A DNA stretch of 64,000 nucleotides from Terriglobia bacterium (GTDB taxonomy: Bacteria > Acidobacteriota > Terriglobia > Bryobacterales > UBA6623), in assembly GCA_009841225.1 (NCBI GenBank), contig VXMF01000030.1, forward strand, positions 26,218 to 90,217, read 5' to 3'. Every line of letters begins with the position of its first letter. The stretch's first letter is position 1. This document shows, in pieces, positions 38,003 through 46,166 of this stretch. The position numbers were made by a program, and so were the translations under genes. The notes under the pieces were generated by a model, which worked only from the letters and a program-made list of their open reading frames with translations, was not told the DNA's origin and ran no database searches.

Positions 38003-40300
38003 GTGCAACTCCTCTCGGTTCAAGTGCATGACAGCCACCATCTGGGCAAGATTCTCAAGCTCCAGACCGCCATCGCCTTAGCTCTTGGTTGTTGCCCGCT
38101 CCTAGCTCAGGACGCACCCACCTATGTGCCGACGATCGATGCCGGGCGCGTAGAACAGCCCCCGGAGATCGATGGCGTTGTCAACGAAGCCATGTGGGAC
38201 AGCCTGGCGCCGGCCACCGGCTTCATCCAGCAAAACCCGCACGAGGGTGCGCCGTCCACCGAGCGCACCGAGGTGCGCATCGCGTTCGACGATTCCAACC
38301 TCTATTTTGGAATCATCTGCTTCGACCGCGAGCCCGAAAACATCGTTGTCACCCAGAACCGGCGCGACGGCAGCTTAATTGACACGGACTCCATTCAGAT
38401 TCTGATCGACGCCTACAACGATGGTCAGAACGCTTTCGTGTTCGGCACCAGCCCGACCGGGATCGAGTTCGACGCCCAAGTGACCAAGGCTGGACAGACC
38501 CGAGGCTCGGCCGGGGGGCCTGCCAGAGCCGGCGGCGCCGGCGGGGGAGGCGCTCAGCGAGCTGGCGCGGCGGCTTTCAACCTCAACTGGGATGCCGTCT
38601 GGAGAGTCCGGTCGCAAGTGACCGAGCGCGGCTGGGAAAGCGAGGTCGCCATTCCCTTCAGGACTCTGCGGTATCGTCCCGGAGCGGACCAGACGTGGGG
38701 CCTGAACTTCTCGCGCAATATCCGTCGTCGCAATGAACTCTCATTCTGGTCTCCGGTGTCGCGGGCGTTCGAGTTCACCCAGATCGAGATCGCCGGGAAA
38801 CTGCGTGGGATCGAGGCCAAATCCCATCGCAACCTCAAGCTCCTGCCCTACGTGATCAGCGGTTTCTCGCAAGACTTTCGCTTGGACCAGGGCCGGACAG
38901 ACCGCAAGCTCAATGGGGGTCTCGACCTCAAATACAGCCTCACGCCGGGCTTAACGCTGGATGGCACGCTCAACACGGATTTTGCGCAAGTCGAGGTCGA
39001 CGACGTGCAGATCAATCTGACCCGCTTCGACCTGTTCTTTCCCGAGAAACGGCCCTTTTTCCTCGAGAACTCCGGCTTCTTCGAGTTCGGCACTCCGCGG
39101 GAGGTCGAGATCTTCTTCTCCCGCCGGATCGGACTGGACGAGCACCGCCAACAGGTGCCGATCGATGCTGGCGCGCGCGTGAGCGGCAAGATGGGCAAGT
39201 ACCAGGTCGGCCTGCTGAACATGCAGACCCGGGACATCCAGGGCCGCGCTCCGGCGAACAACTATGCGGTCGGGCGCGTCAGCCGCGAGCTGCCAAACCG
39301 CAGTTCCATCGGAGTCATCGCGGTGAACCGGCAGACCGCGGGAAGCTTCGAAGGAGTTCGCGCGTACAACCGGACCTTCGGAGCGGACGCCAACATCGGG
39401 ATCGGCAAGTACGGAAACTGGTTCAACTACGTCGCCGGCACGCAGTCTCCCGGGCTAGAGGGCAGCTCCCATGCCTATTCCAGCCGCTTTGACTACGACG
39501 ATGCGATACACCGGATCAGTGTCAGCTACTTGGAGGTGGGGGAGAATTTCAATCCCGAAGTCGGATTTGTTCGTCGCGTGAGGTTCCGCAAACCAAGTGC
39601 CTCATATCGCTATACTTACTACCCGAAGAAGGGTGCATGGCGCACGATCGAGCCGCATGCGTTCGTCCAGAACTGGTACACGCTGGGAACGAACGAAAAG
39701 GAGTCCGGCTTCGAGCACTACCACTTCGACTCGCGGCTCCAGAACGGCGGGCGGCTAGGGATTGCCTACAACCGCAACTTCGAGCTGCTACGGCGGCCGT
39801 TCGCCGTGTTCCCCGGCATCAAGGTGCCCGAGGGAGCCTACCAGTTCGGCGAGACGATCGCGAATTTCCAGAGCGACCCCAGCGCGGTCGCCTTTGGTGG
39901 CGGCAGCGTCGCAAAGGGAAGCTTCTATTCCGGCGACATCACCGCCTTCAGCCTCACCGGAGGTGTCCGCAAAGGGCAGAACCTGACTTGGACGCTAACT
40001 TGGGCTCGCAACATGATCGACCTGCCGGTCGGGGCCTTCAACACGGACCTAGCCAGCCTGCGGTTCAACTGGTCGATCACGCCCAAGAGCTATTTCCAGA
40101 CTCTGAGCCAGTACAGCAATCGGACCAATCAGATGTCGCACAACCTCCGCTTGGGGCTGCTGTCAACTTCCAGCACAGGGCTGTTCGTGGTCTACAACAC
40201 CGGCATGCTGATGCGCGACTACATCGATCCGCACAGCGTCGAACGGCGGCTTGAGACGCACGCGTTCTTCATCAAGTTCAACTATCTCCTCGACTACTAA
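38003..40300 (+). CDS. CBM9-like/DUF5916 outer-membrane protein
   Basis: Protein of about 765 residues with a signal peptide (LQTAIALALGCCPLLAQ), an N-terminal carbohydrate-binding family 9-like sandwich (PEIDGVVNEAMWDSLAPATG through VFGTSPTG, residues ~45-160) and a C-terminal beta-barrel region ending in an aromatic strand (FFIKFNYLLDY). FFPEKRPFFLENSGFFEFG is the hallmark of DUF5916. A short Gly/Ala-rich insert lies near residues 172-192. The start codon is uncertain (GTG 38003 or a later GTG 38027). The family is abundant in Acidobacteriota and Bacteroidota and is thought to sit in the outer membrane; function is not established. Confidence 0.88.
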   Translation: MQLLSVQVHDSHHLGKILKLQTAIALALGCCPLLAQDAPTYVPTIDAGRVEQPPEIDGVVNEAMWDSLAPATGFIQQNPHEGAPSTERTEVRIAFDDSNLYFGIICFDREPENIVVTQNRRDGSLIDTDSIQILIDAYNDGQNAFVFGTSPTGIEFDAQVTKAGQTRGSAGGPARAGGAGGGGAQRAGAAAFNLNWDAVWRVRSQVTERGWESEVAIPFRTLRYRPGADQTWGLNFSRNIRRRNELSFWSPVSRAFEFTQIEIAGKLRGIEAKSHRNLKLLPYVISGFSQDFRLDQGRTDRKLNGGLDLKYSLTPGLTLDGTLNTDFAQVEVDDVQINLTRFDLFFPEKRPFFLENSGFFEFGTPREVEIFFSRRIGLDEHRQQVPIDAGARVSGKMGKYQVGLLNMQTRDIQGRAPANNYAVGRVSRELPNRSSIGVIAVNRQTAGSFEGVRAYNRTFGADANIGIGKYGNWFNYVAGTQSPGLEGSSHAYSSRFDYDDAIHRISVSYLEVGENFNPEVGFVRRVRFRKPSASYRYTYYPKKGAWRTIEPHAFVQNWYTLGTNEKESGFEHYHFDSRLQNGGRLGIAYNRNFELLRRPFAVFPGIKVPEGAYQFGETIANFQSDPSAVAFGGGSVAKGSFYSGDITAFSLTGGVRKGQNLTWTLTWARNMIDLPVGAFNTDLASLRFNWSITPKSYFQTLSQYSNRTNQMSHNLRLGLLSTSSTGLFVVYNTGMLMRDYIDPHSVERRLETHAFFIKFNYLLDY

Positions 40301-40387
40301 CGTGGCGTCGCGTAAATCCGTTCTGAGAGTCTCTGCCGCGCCGATCCGGCCCGGCTAGCGACAATCCAATGACCAGCGCTGTTCGTT

Positions 40388-40581
40388 TCACGCGACAGCG
40401 ATATCGGCCACTTTACGGATCCTTGGCAACTCGTCGCTCGTACGGTCCGGGTTCAGATCGCAGAGGTGGGATTCGAGGTCCTTTAATGTGTCTTCTTGGG
40501 TCCAGTAGTCAGGAAACTCCTCGAGATACCCGATCCAAGAGCCCTCTTCCCGCCCCACTAGACAATCTTGGCCGTGCGCAT
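40388..40581 (-). pseudogene. HicB-family antitoxin, frameshifted
   Basis: The main frame reads EEGSWIGYLEEFPDYWTQED and then TLKDLESHLCDLN, the core of HicB antitoxins, which bind HicA toxins. The expected start, ATG 40581 with a strong GGAAGG site before it, begins MRTAKIV and then hits TAG. The family fold continues one frame over. This is a one-base frameshift (or a sequence error) near 40550-40560. An in-frame GTG just after the break could only yield a truncated protein. No HicA gene is visible beside it. Confidence 0.6.
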
Positions 40582-40688
40582 GGTGCCTTCCTTCGAGCGC
40601 CGCTTGGCCGGACCGCGAATTCTGCAGAGGTGTGCCAAGGCTGGGGCTGGTGTAGGCTCCTGCGGAATCGTGACTGCCAGCGAGCGCT

Positions 40689-41474
40689 TTAGGTGACTGT
40701 AGCCGTGACCGCGGCAACTCCACGACACTGCACCTGAATTCCGTCGTCCTGGACCACGGGATAAAGCGGCAGAGGAGAACCGGTCAGCAGGATCTCGCCG
40801 GCCCTAGGCTTGATTCCAAACGCAGCCAGCCGGCTGGCAAGCTCATAGACGGTTTCCAACGGATTCACCGTCGCCGTCTCCTCTACTCGGTCGCTGATCG
40901 TTACCGTAACGTCGAGCAGATCGGCAGTACCAGCCGTTGCTCGGGCCGCTGGCACGACAATCCCGGCCTGCAGAGCGTTGTTCGCGACGATTTCGGCGGC
41001 CGAAGGGCTAGGCCCCCGGAAGATGTAGTGGTGGAGTTCGATCACAGGAAACACGGAGCGCACGAACCGCATCGGATGCTTGCGCAGCTCATCTATGTCG
41101 TCAATGTCCTCGTCCAAGATCAGCGCCAACTCGCCCTCAATGGCGAGGCAGCAGAACTCGTCGGCGCTGAGCTTCGCAGGACTGGCACGGATTTCGCTCG
41201 CAAACAGGTGCCCGAAGACCGCGTGTTCAGTCCCAAGCTGGCGGCGGACAGCCGCACTCACGCAACCGATCTTGTATCCCGCAACGGTCTCTCCCCGCAG
41301 TATCCTCAACTGCGCAGTCTCGATCTGCACGAGGTAAGCATCATCCAGAGCTAAGTGGAAGGTAGGCTCGGCGAACACCATGCCTGGCTTCCGGGCATCG
41401 TAGTCGTGCAGTTGCCGCCGGGCTAGAGTCTGGACTTCGGAATTCGTCATGATGCTGTCGGTGGTCATGCCCAT
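40689..41474 (-). CDS. 2-keto-4-pentenoate hydratase-like protein
   Basis: Enzyme of 261 residues in the fumarylacetoacetate hydrolase/MhpD superfamily, which hydrates or decarboxylates 2-oxo-4-enoates in aromatic-compound breakdown. AGYKIGCVS then AIEGELALILDEDID supplies the E-x-E metal ligands, and VVANNALQAGIVV-type and ILLTGSPLPLYPV segments are the usual active-site strands. Start at ATG 41474; ATG 41450 is possible. No other meta-cleavage genes are nearby, so the physiological substrate is open. Confidence 0.85.
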   Translation of the reverse strand: MGMTTDSIMTNSEVQTLARRQLHDYDARKPGMVFAEPTFHLALDDAYLVQIETAQLRILRGETVAGYKIGCVSAAVRRQLGTEHAVFGHLFASEIRASPAKLSADEFCCLAIEGELALILDEDIDDIDELRKHPMRFVRSVFPVIELHHYIFRGPSPSAAEIVANNALQAGIVVPAARATAGTADLLDVTVTISDRVEETATVNPLETVYELASRLAAFGIKPRAGEILLTGSPLPLYPVVQDDGIQVQCRGVAAVTATVT

Positions 41475-41624
41475 CTGATTCTAAGGATCTGCATGCCCAA
41501 CTCGATCACGGTCTCGACAACATCTGGCCGAGAAGCCCGCGCCGCTGCTGCCCCGTAGAATACTGTTTTGCCTCCGAGACGGCCTTCTGGATGTAGCGCC
41601 GGGGTGGCAAATGCTGGTTAGTCT

Positions 41625-42869
41625 ATGACAGCTTTCTTGCGATCCTTGCGGCAACTCACTGAACCTCTAGGATTTGCAGCGAAGCTGGCATGGGAGCGAT
41701 TGGAATCGGGCAGCGCCTTCAACCCGATTTCGGCACAGATGCGGGTCGACCCGTATGAGTTTTACGAAAGGATGCGCACGAGAGATCCAGTGCATCGCAC
41801 ACGGATCATCGACGGCTGGCTCCTCACGCGCTATCGCGATGTCGATGCGGTGCTGCGCGACCACGTGGCATTCTCGAACCGCACACGGGTCTTGGACGAG
41901 CGGCTGGAAAGCCTGCTCGATACCGATCCTCCCGACCACGCGAGGCTGCGCGGGCTAGTTTCCAAGGCGTTCACGCCCGCCGCTGTGGCGAATCTCCGCC
42001 CAAGGATTGAGCGCTTGGTGGCAAGGCTTCTCGACGCACTGGTCGGCCAGGAACGCTTCGACTTGATCGGACGGTTTGCTTACCCACTGCCCATCACGGT
42101 CATCGCTGAGATGCTGGGCGTTCCGCCTGAGGACATGGACCGCTTCGAAGAGTGGTCGAACGGAATCGCGCTGAGCGTTGAACCGATCCTTACTGCAAAG
42201 CAGATCAAGTTCATGCGGCACAACACCGTGGCATTGCAGGACTACTTCGAGGAAATCATCGAGTTGCGCCGCCGCAAGCCACAAGACGACATGATCAGCG
42301 CCCTCATCGCAGCCGAGGAAGAAGGTGAGAAGCTGACCCACAGGGAACTGATCAACACGCTCACCCTGTTGCTGGTGGCAGGTAACGAGACCACGCGGAA
42401 CCTGATCGGCAACGGCACCCTCGCCCTGCTGCGGCATCCCGAGCAGATGCAGCGCTTGCGAGACCGTCCGGAATTGCTCGACTCGGCCGTCCAAGAGTTC
42501 CTGCGCTATGACGCCCCAGTACAACTAGACGGGCGACTGTGCCTCAGCCCAATCGAGATTGGAGGGCGCGATATCCGGCCTGGACACATCGTCATCAGCG
42601 CGATCGGAGCAGCGAACCGTGATCCGGAAGCCTTCCCTGATCCCGATCGCCTAGACATCGGACGGCAACAAACAAGCCACCTCTCGTTTGGCCGCGGAAT
42701 CCACTATTGCCTCGGCGCTCCGCTAGCTGTCATGGAAGCCAAGATCGCCTTCTCGGCGCTGCTAGAACGATTTCCCTCGATACGCTTGGTCACAGAGCCG
42801 AGGGCGCGGAAGCAAGCAGTGCTGCGAGGACCCGAGCAGGTGGTAGTCGCGGTCGGGCCCGCGCGATAG
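41625..42869 (+). CDS. Cytochrome P450
   Basis: Bacterial class I P450 of 414 residues. I-helix oxygen-activation motif AGNETTRN, K-helix EFLR, and heme-binding loop FGRGIHYCLGAPLA with the axial Cys. No membrane anchor. Needs ferredoxin and reductase partners that are not encoded here. It lies 2.2 kb left of the RiPP cluster with a sulfatase between, so a role in peptide tailoring is possible but not supported by operon structure. Confidence 0.95.
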   Translation: MTAFLRSLRQLTEPLGFAAKLAWERLESGSAFNPISAQMRVDPYEFYERMRTRDPVHRTRIIDGWLLTRYRDVDAVLRDHVAFSNRTRVLDERLESLLDTDPPDHARLRGLVSKAFTPAAVANLRPRIERLVARLLDALVGQERFDLIGRFAYPLPITVIAEMLGVPPEDMDRFEEWSNGIALSVEPILTAKQIKFMRHNTVALQDYFEEIIELRRRKPQDDMISALIAAEEEGEKLTHRELINTLTLLLVAGNETTRNLIGNGTLALLRHPEQMQRLRDRPELLDSAVQEFLRYDAPVQLDGRLCLSPIEIGGRDIRPGHIVISAIGAANRDPEAFPDPDRLDIGRQQTSHLSFGRGIHYCLGAPLAVMEAKIAFSALLERFPSIRLVTEPRARKQAVLRGPEQVVVAVGPAR

Positions 42870-43122
42870 CAGGCTCGGCACCAAGACGCCGGTGGCGCAA
42901 GGAGAGAGTTGGGGAATAGTATGGATCTTGCGTACCGCAGCGGCGGCGACCGGAATCGTGAGGCGATGGAGCTAGCATGAGCTGCGGCCAACGAACGACG
43001 TCCCGCGTTGGAATGCTTGCGGAGACAGATCGCTCTCGCCAGCTCAAGCCCAACGAGGCCATGACCGTGCCTCTGGCGGAGCCGGAAGGCTGGCAGCCAC
43101 CATTCGATCGGACCGTGCAGCA

Positions 43123-44646
43123 ATGACAACACCCCGCATCTGCGTCACAACGGCGACCCTTATCGCGCTCGCCGCCTGCTCTGTTCCAAACCAAGTCGAC
43201 CAGTCGGCCTTGGGCGTCAGGCCCAACATCCTCCTCATCGTCTCCGAAGACAATGGGCCTGAAATCGGCGCATATGGCGCACCGCACGTATCGACGCCGA
43301 ACCTGGACGCGCTGGCAGCCAGCGGTGTGCTCTTCCAGAACGCCTACGTGCCACAGGCGGGCTGCAGCCAGTCACGGGCGGCCTTTCTGACCGGACTGTA
43401 TCCCCACCAGAACGGCCAGATCGGCCTAGCCACGTGGAAGTTCGGCCTGTATCGCGGCGACACTCCCAACATCGTGCGCAGCCTGAAAGAAGCCGGCTAC
43501 CGCACTGGCATCATCGGCAAGCTGCACATCAATCCTCCCGAGGCGTTCCCCTTCGACTTCTCCAAGATCCCATCAGCCAACTTCCAGCGCGAGGACATGG
43601 GGCGCTACGCCGCGTTCGCGGCCGAGTTCATGGGGCAGGCCGAGGAACCATTCTTTCTGTCCGTCAACTACCCCGACGCCCACCGGCCGTTCCTCACCCA
43701 GGTCGACGGCATCCCGGGGCGGCCGCTGCAAGCGGCGAATATCGAGCCCCTAGAGTACATGGGGCTCGACTCGCCTGAGCTGCGCGAGCAAACGGCCGAC
43801 TACTACAACTCCATGAACAGACTGGACACGTACGTCGGGGACCTGCTGCAGGCTCTGTTCGATTCAGGCAAGCACGAAAGTACCCTGGTCGTCTATCTCG
43901 GCGATCACGGCGCAGACCTGCTGCGTGGCAAGCGGACCTCCTACGAGGGTGGAGTGCGCGTTCCGCTGATCGTCCGTTGGCCAGGCCTGCAGCAGGCTGG
44001 CCAAGTCCGCGAGGAACTGGTCTCGACGCTCGACCTAATGCCAACGTTCCTAGAGGCGTCTGCCGCTGGAAAGGTTACAGGGCTGCCAGGCCGCTCGCTG
44101 AGTCCGCTGCTTGCCGGGCGTACTCCTCCGTGGCGGGAGTATCTCTTCACCGAGTTCCACCTGCACTCGAACCACAACTACTTTCCGCAGCGCACCGTCC
44201 GGGACCAACAGTACAAGCTGATCCGCAACCTGATGCCGAACACTGTCAACCCCGGCCATGCCTTCACGCTCGGCAGGTTCTTCAGCGAAGGGGAACTACA
44301 AGAAGCGGTCAGCCGCGCCCCGCAGCGAGTGCGCACGGCATACCACGCCATGGGCAGACCGCCGGAGTACGAGTTGTACGACCTCACCGTCGACCCGCAC
44401 GAGTTCAACAACCTCGCATCGGACCCCGCGTACGACGACACTTTCGAGCGCCTGAAGGCGAGACTGCACCAATGGCGCGAGGAGACCGAGGATCCATTTC
44501 TCGATCCAGCGAACACGGCTCGCCTGAAGGCCGAGATCGAGTCCACGCGCGAGAACGGCGAGTACGTGCGGCCAGAGGGCTGGAGCTACACCGCATATCT
44601 TGCGCCAAGCAAGCCAGCCTCGGCTGAGGGCAGGCGCGCTCCCTGA
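43123..44646 (+). CDS. Sulfatase (heparan N-sulfatase-like) with variant active-site motif
   Basis: Lipoprotein sulfatase of 507 residues (signal TATLIALAAC). RPNILLIVSEDNGPEIGAYG and LYPHQNGQ place it with the N-sulphoglucosamine sulfohydrolase-like branch. The formylglycine motif reads CSQSRAAFLTG: the normal Pro or Ala after the second position is Gln. Cys and Arg are kept. The metal site GDHGADLLRGK lacks the usual Asn/His partner residues seen in its neighbours but keeps the Asp-His. Activation by the standard enzyme may be weaker or use another route. Confidence 0.88.
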   Translation: MTTPRICVTTATLIALAACSVPNQVDQSALGVRPNILLIVSEDNGPEIGAYGAPHVSTPNLDALAASGVLFQNAYVPQAGCSQSRAAFLTGLYPHQNGQIGLATWKFGLYRGDTPNIVRSLKEAGYRTGIIGKLHINPPEAFPFDFSKIPSANFQREDMGRYAAFAAEFMGQAEEPFFLSVNYPDAHRPFLTQVDGIPGRPLQAANIEPLEYMGLDSPELREQTADYYNSMNRLDTYVGDLLQALFDSGKHESTLVVYLGDHGADLLRGKRTSYEGGVRVPLIVRWPGLQQAGQVREELVSTLDLMPTFLEASAAGKVTGLPGRSLSPLLAGRTPPWREYLFTEFHLHSNHNYFPQRTVRDQQYKLIRNLMPNTVNPGHAFTLGRFFSEGELQEAVSRAPQRVRTAYHAMGRPPEYELYDLTVDPHEFNNLASDPAYDDTFERLKARLHQWREETEDPFLDPANTARLKAEIESTRENGEYVRPEGWSYTAYLAPSKPASAEGRRAP

Positions 44647-45077
44647 ACGGAGCGTTGATCGAGGCAGCCTCGCAACGGTCGATTCCCACGTCCACGCCTT
44701 GCGGAGTCGCGGCGCGACGCTACGAGGGGCGGTTCAACCGGCCGACAGGCCGCCAGCATTGTCGTCGGGATTCTCCTCTTCGTTCCTAGCCGTCACCACT
44801 AATCCCAGCATTTCCCAGCGCCTCCCGGCAGCCGGTTGCCGCTCGGCGACCCCGGGCGCGCTCTTGCACTGGCGCCGGCAGGCCGAACTGTGAGGCATGA
44901 AACGGAACTTGCGAATGGCTCCGGCCGCAGTGGGCGCGGGCTCCGCACGGCTTTCCGCACATTGGTAGAATGCTCGGCACTCGCGGAGACCGTGCCGGAC
45001 CCGACGGGCCGTTAGGCCTCCTGCCCCCTAGCCAAATGCTGTAGCGAAGGTCGCGCGAAAGAGCGGGAACCAAGAAC
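44647..45077. other. Intergenic stretch left of the RiPP cluster
   Basis: About 430 bases without a supported gene on either strand. A GGCAGGAGGCC-type GC-rich segment near 45010-45030 is the only structured-looking part. It should hold the promoter of the following gene. Confidence 0.35.
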
Positions 45078-46136
45078 GTGAGCAGTGTCGACCAATTGAC
45101 GCGAGCCATTTCTCGCGGACTGGACTTCCTCGAAGAGCGTCAGGACTCGGACGGACATTGGCAGGACTTTAGCCTTCCCTTCGAAAGCGACATGTGGCTG
45201 ACTGCATACGTGGGCACCATGGTGTCGGAGATATCGCTCGGCAACACTCGCTCGATGGCCGAGCGAAGCTACGCATGGCTCCAGCAGGTTGGCAATCGCG
45301 GCCGATGGGCATACGCCGATGTCGCAGCACTCGACGCTGACTCCACCATCTGGGCTTCCCGGCTCGGAGAACAACTGGGGTTCGGAATCTCTTCGGAGAC
45401 CTTGGAATTCCTGCACAAACACGTGTGTGAAGACGGTCAGATCGCGACCTACATACACGAGGACTTTCTTGAGAGATACGGCGATGATTTTCAGATGCGG
45501 AGCCCTGGCTGGTACCGTGGCCATCCCTGCGTTACCAGCGCGGCCAGTTCGCTCGCCGGGTTGCCTTGGCGGGACACACTAGTCCGCGCGCTAAGCCTCG
45601 CTCAACAGTCAACCGGTTCTTGGCACGGATACTGGTGGATGGACCCCGAATACGCTACGGCGCTCAGCATTGAGGGCCTCCGTGGCTCCGCAGAATATGC
45701 GAGTAGCGTGGTGGCCGCAGTGCAATGGCTGTCCCGCCGAGTGCAAGACGGTGCGGTGAACACACCTCACTTTCCCCAAGGATCGGCCTTTGCGACTGGT
45801 CTTGCCCTGCGAGGGCTGGCGATGGCCGGTGAATTGGGCCCCGTTCAGGAGCGTATTGGCGCCTGGCTGGCAAATGCGCAGAGACGTGACGGGAGCTGGA
45901 GTTCTTCCGCCGCGATGCTGATCCCAAATCCTCACATGATGCGTCCCAACCCGCTCTTGTGGCTTCCGGGGAAACGGAAGCGAACCCGTTGGGAAACGAT
46001 CTTTCTGGACCAGTACCGGCTCCATACAACTTCTACCGTGATCAACGCCCTCTGGCACCTAGTGGCAGCACTGGAACAGGAAGGCGACGCTAACCTGTGT
46101 GCCGAGGGTGCAGATCATCAGCGAATCCGACAATGA
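45078..46136 (+). CDS. Terpene-cyclase-like alpha/alpha-toroid protein
   Basis: Protein of 352 residues starting at GTG 45078. It is built of repeated helical units with QW-like motifs (QDSDGHWQDF, DGSWSS, GSWHGYW) as in prenyltransferases and squalene-hopene cyclases. ALDADSTIWA aligns with the catalytic DxDD loop of class II terpene cyclases, but the fourth position is Ser, not Asp (D-A-D-S-T). It is half the length of a real squalene cyclase. It converges with the NHLM exporter gene, 30 bp apart, and so sits at the left border of the RiPP cluster. It may bind or fold a hydrophobic product, or be a reduced cyclase; no reaction can be assigned. Confidence 0.75.
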   Translation: MSSVDQLTRAISRGLDFLEERQDSDGHWQDFSLPFESDMWLTAYVGTMVSEISLGNTRSMAERSYAWLQQVGNRGRWAYADVAALDADSTIWASRLGEQLGFGISSETLEFLHKHVCEDGQIATYIHEDFLERYGDDFQMRSPGWYRGHPCVTSAASSLAGLPWRDTLVRALSLAQQSTGSWHGYWWMDPEYATALSIEGLRGSAEYASSVVAAVQWLSRRVQDGAVNTPHFPQGSAFATGLALRGLAMAGELGPVQERIGAWLANAQRRDGSWSSSAAMLIPNPHMMRPNPLLWLPGKRKRTRWETIFLDQYRLHTTSTVINALWHLVAALEQEGDANLCAEGADHQRIRQ

Positions 46137-46166
46137 CGAGACGGAGCATAGGCCTGGGACCGTAGG

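Noticed and set aside
37143..38081. 312-codon plus-strand frame
   Set aside because: Lies antisense to the MazF/MazE-type genes, which carry clear family motifs, start sites and an operator.
41625..42869. Cytochrome P450 as a member of the RiPP cluster
   Set aside because: Separated from it by a sulfatase gene and a 430-bp gap, and no redox partners or shared operon; association not supported.
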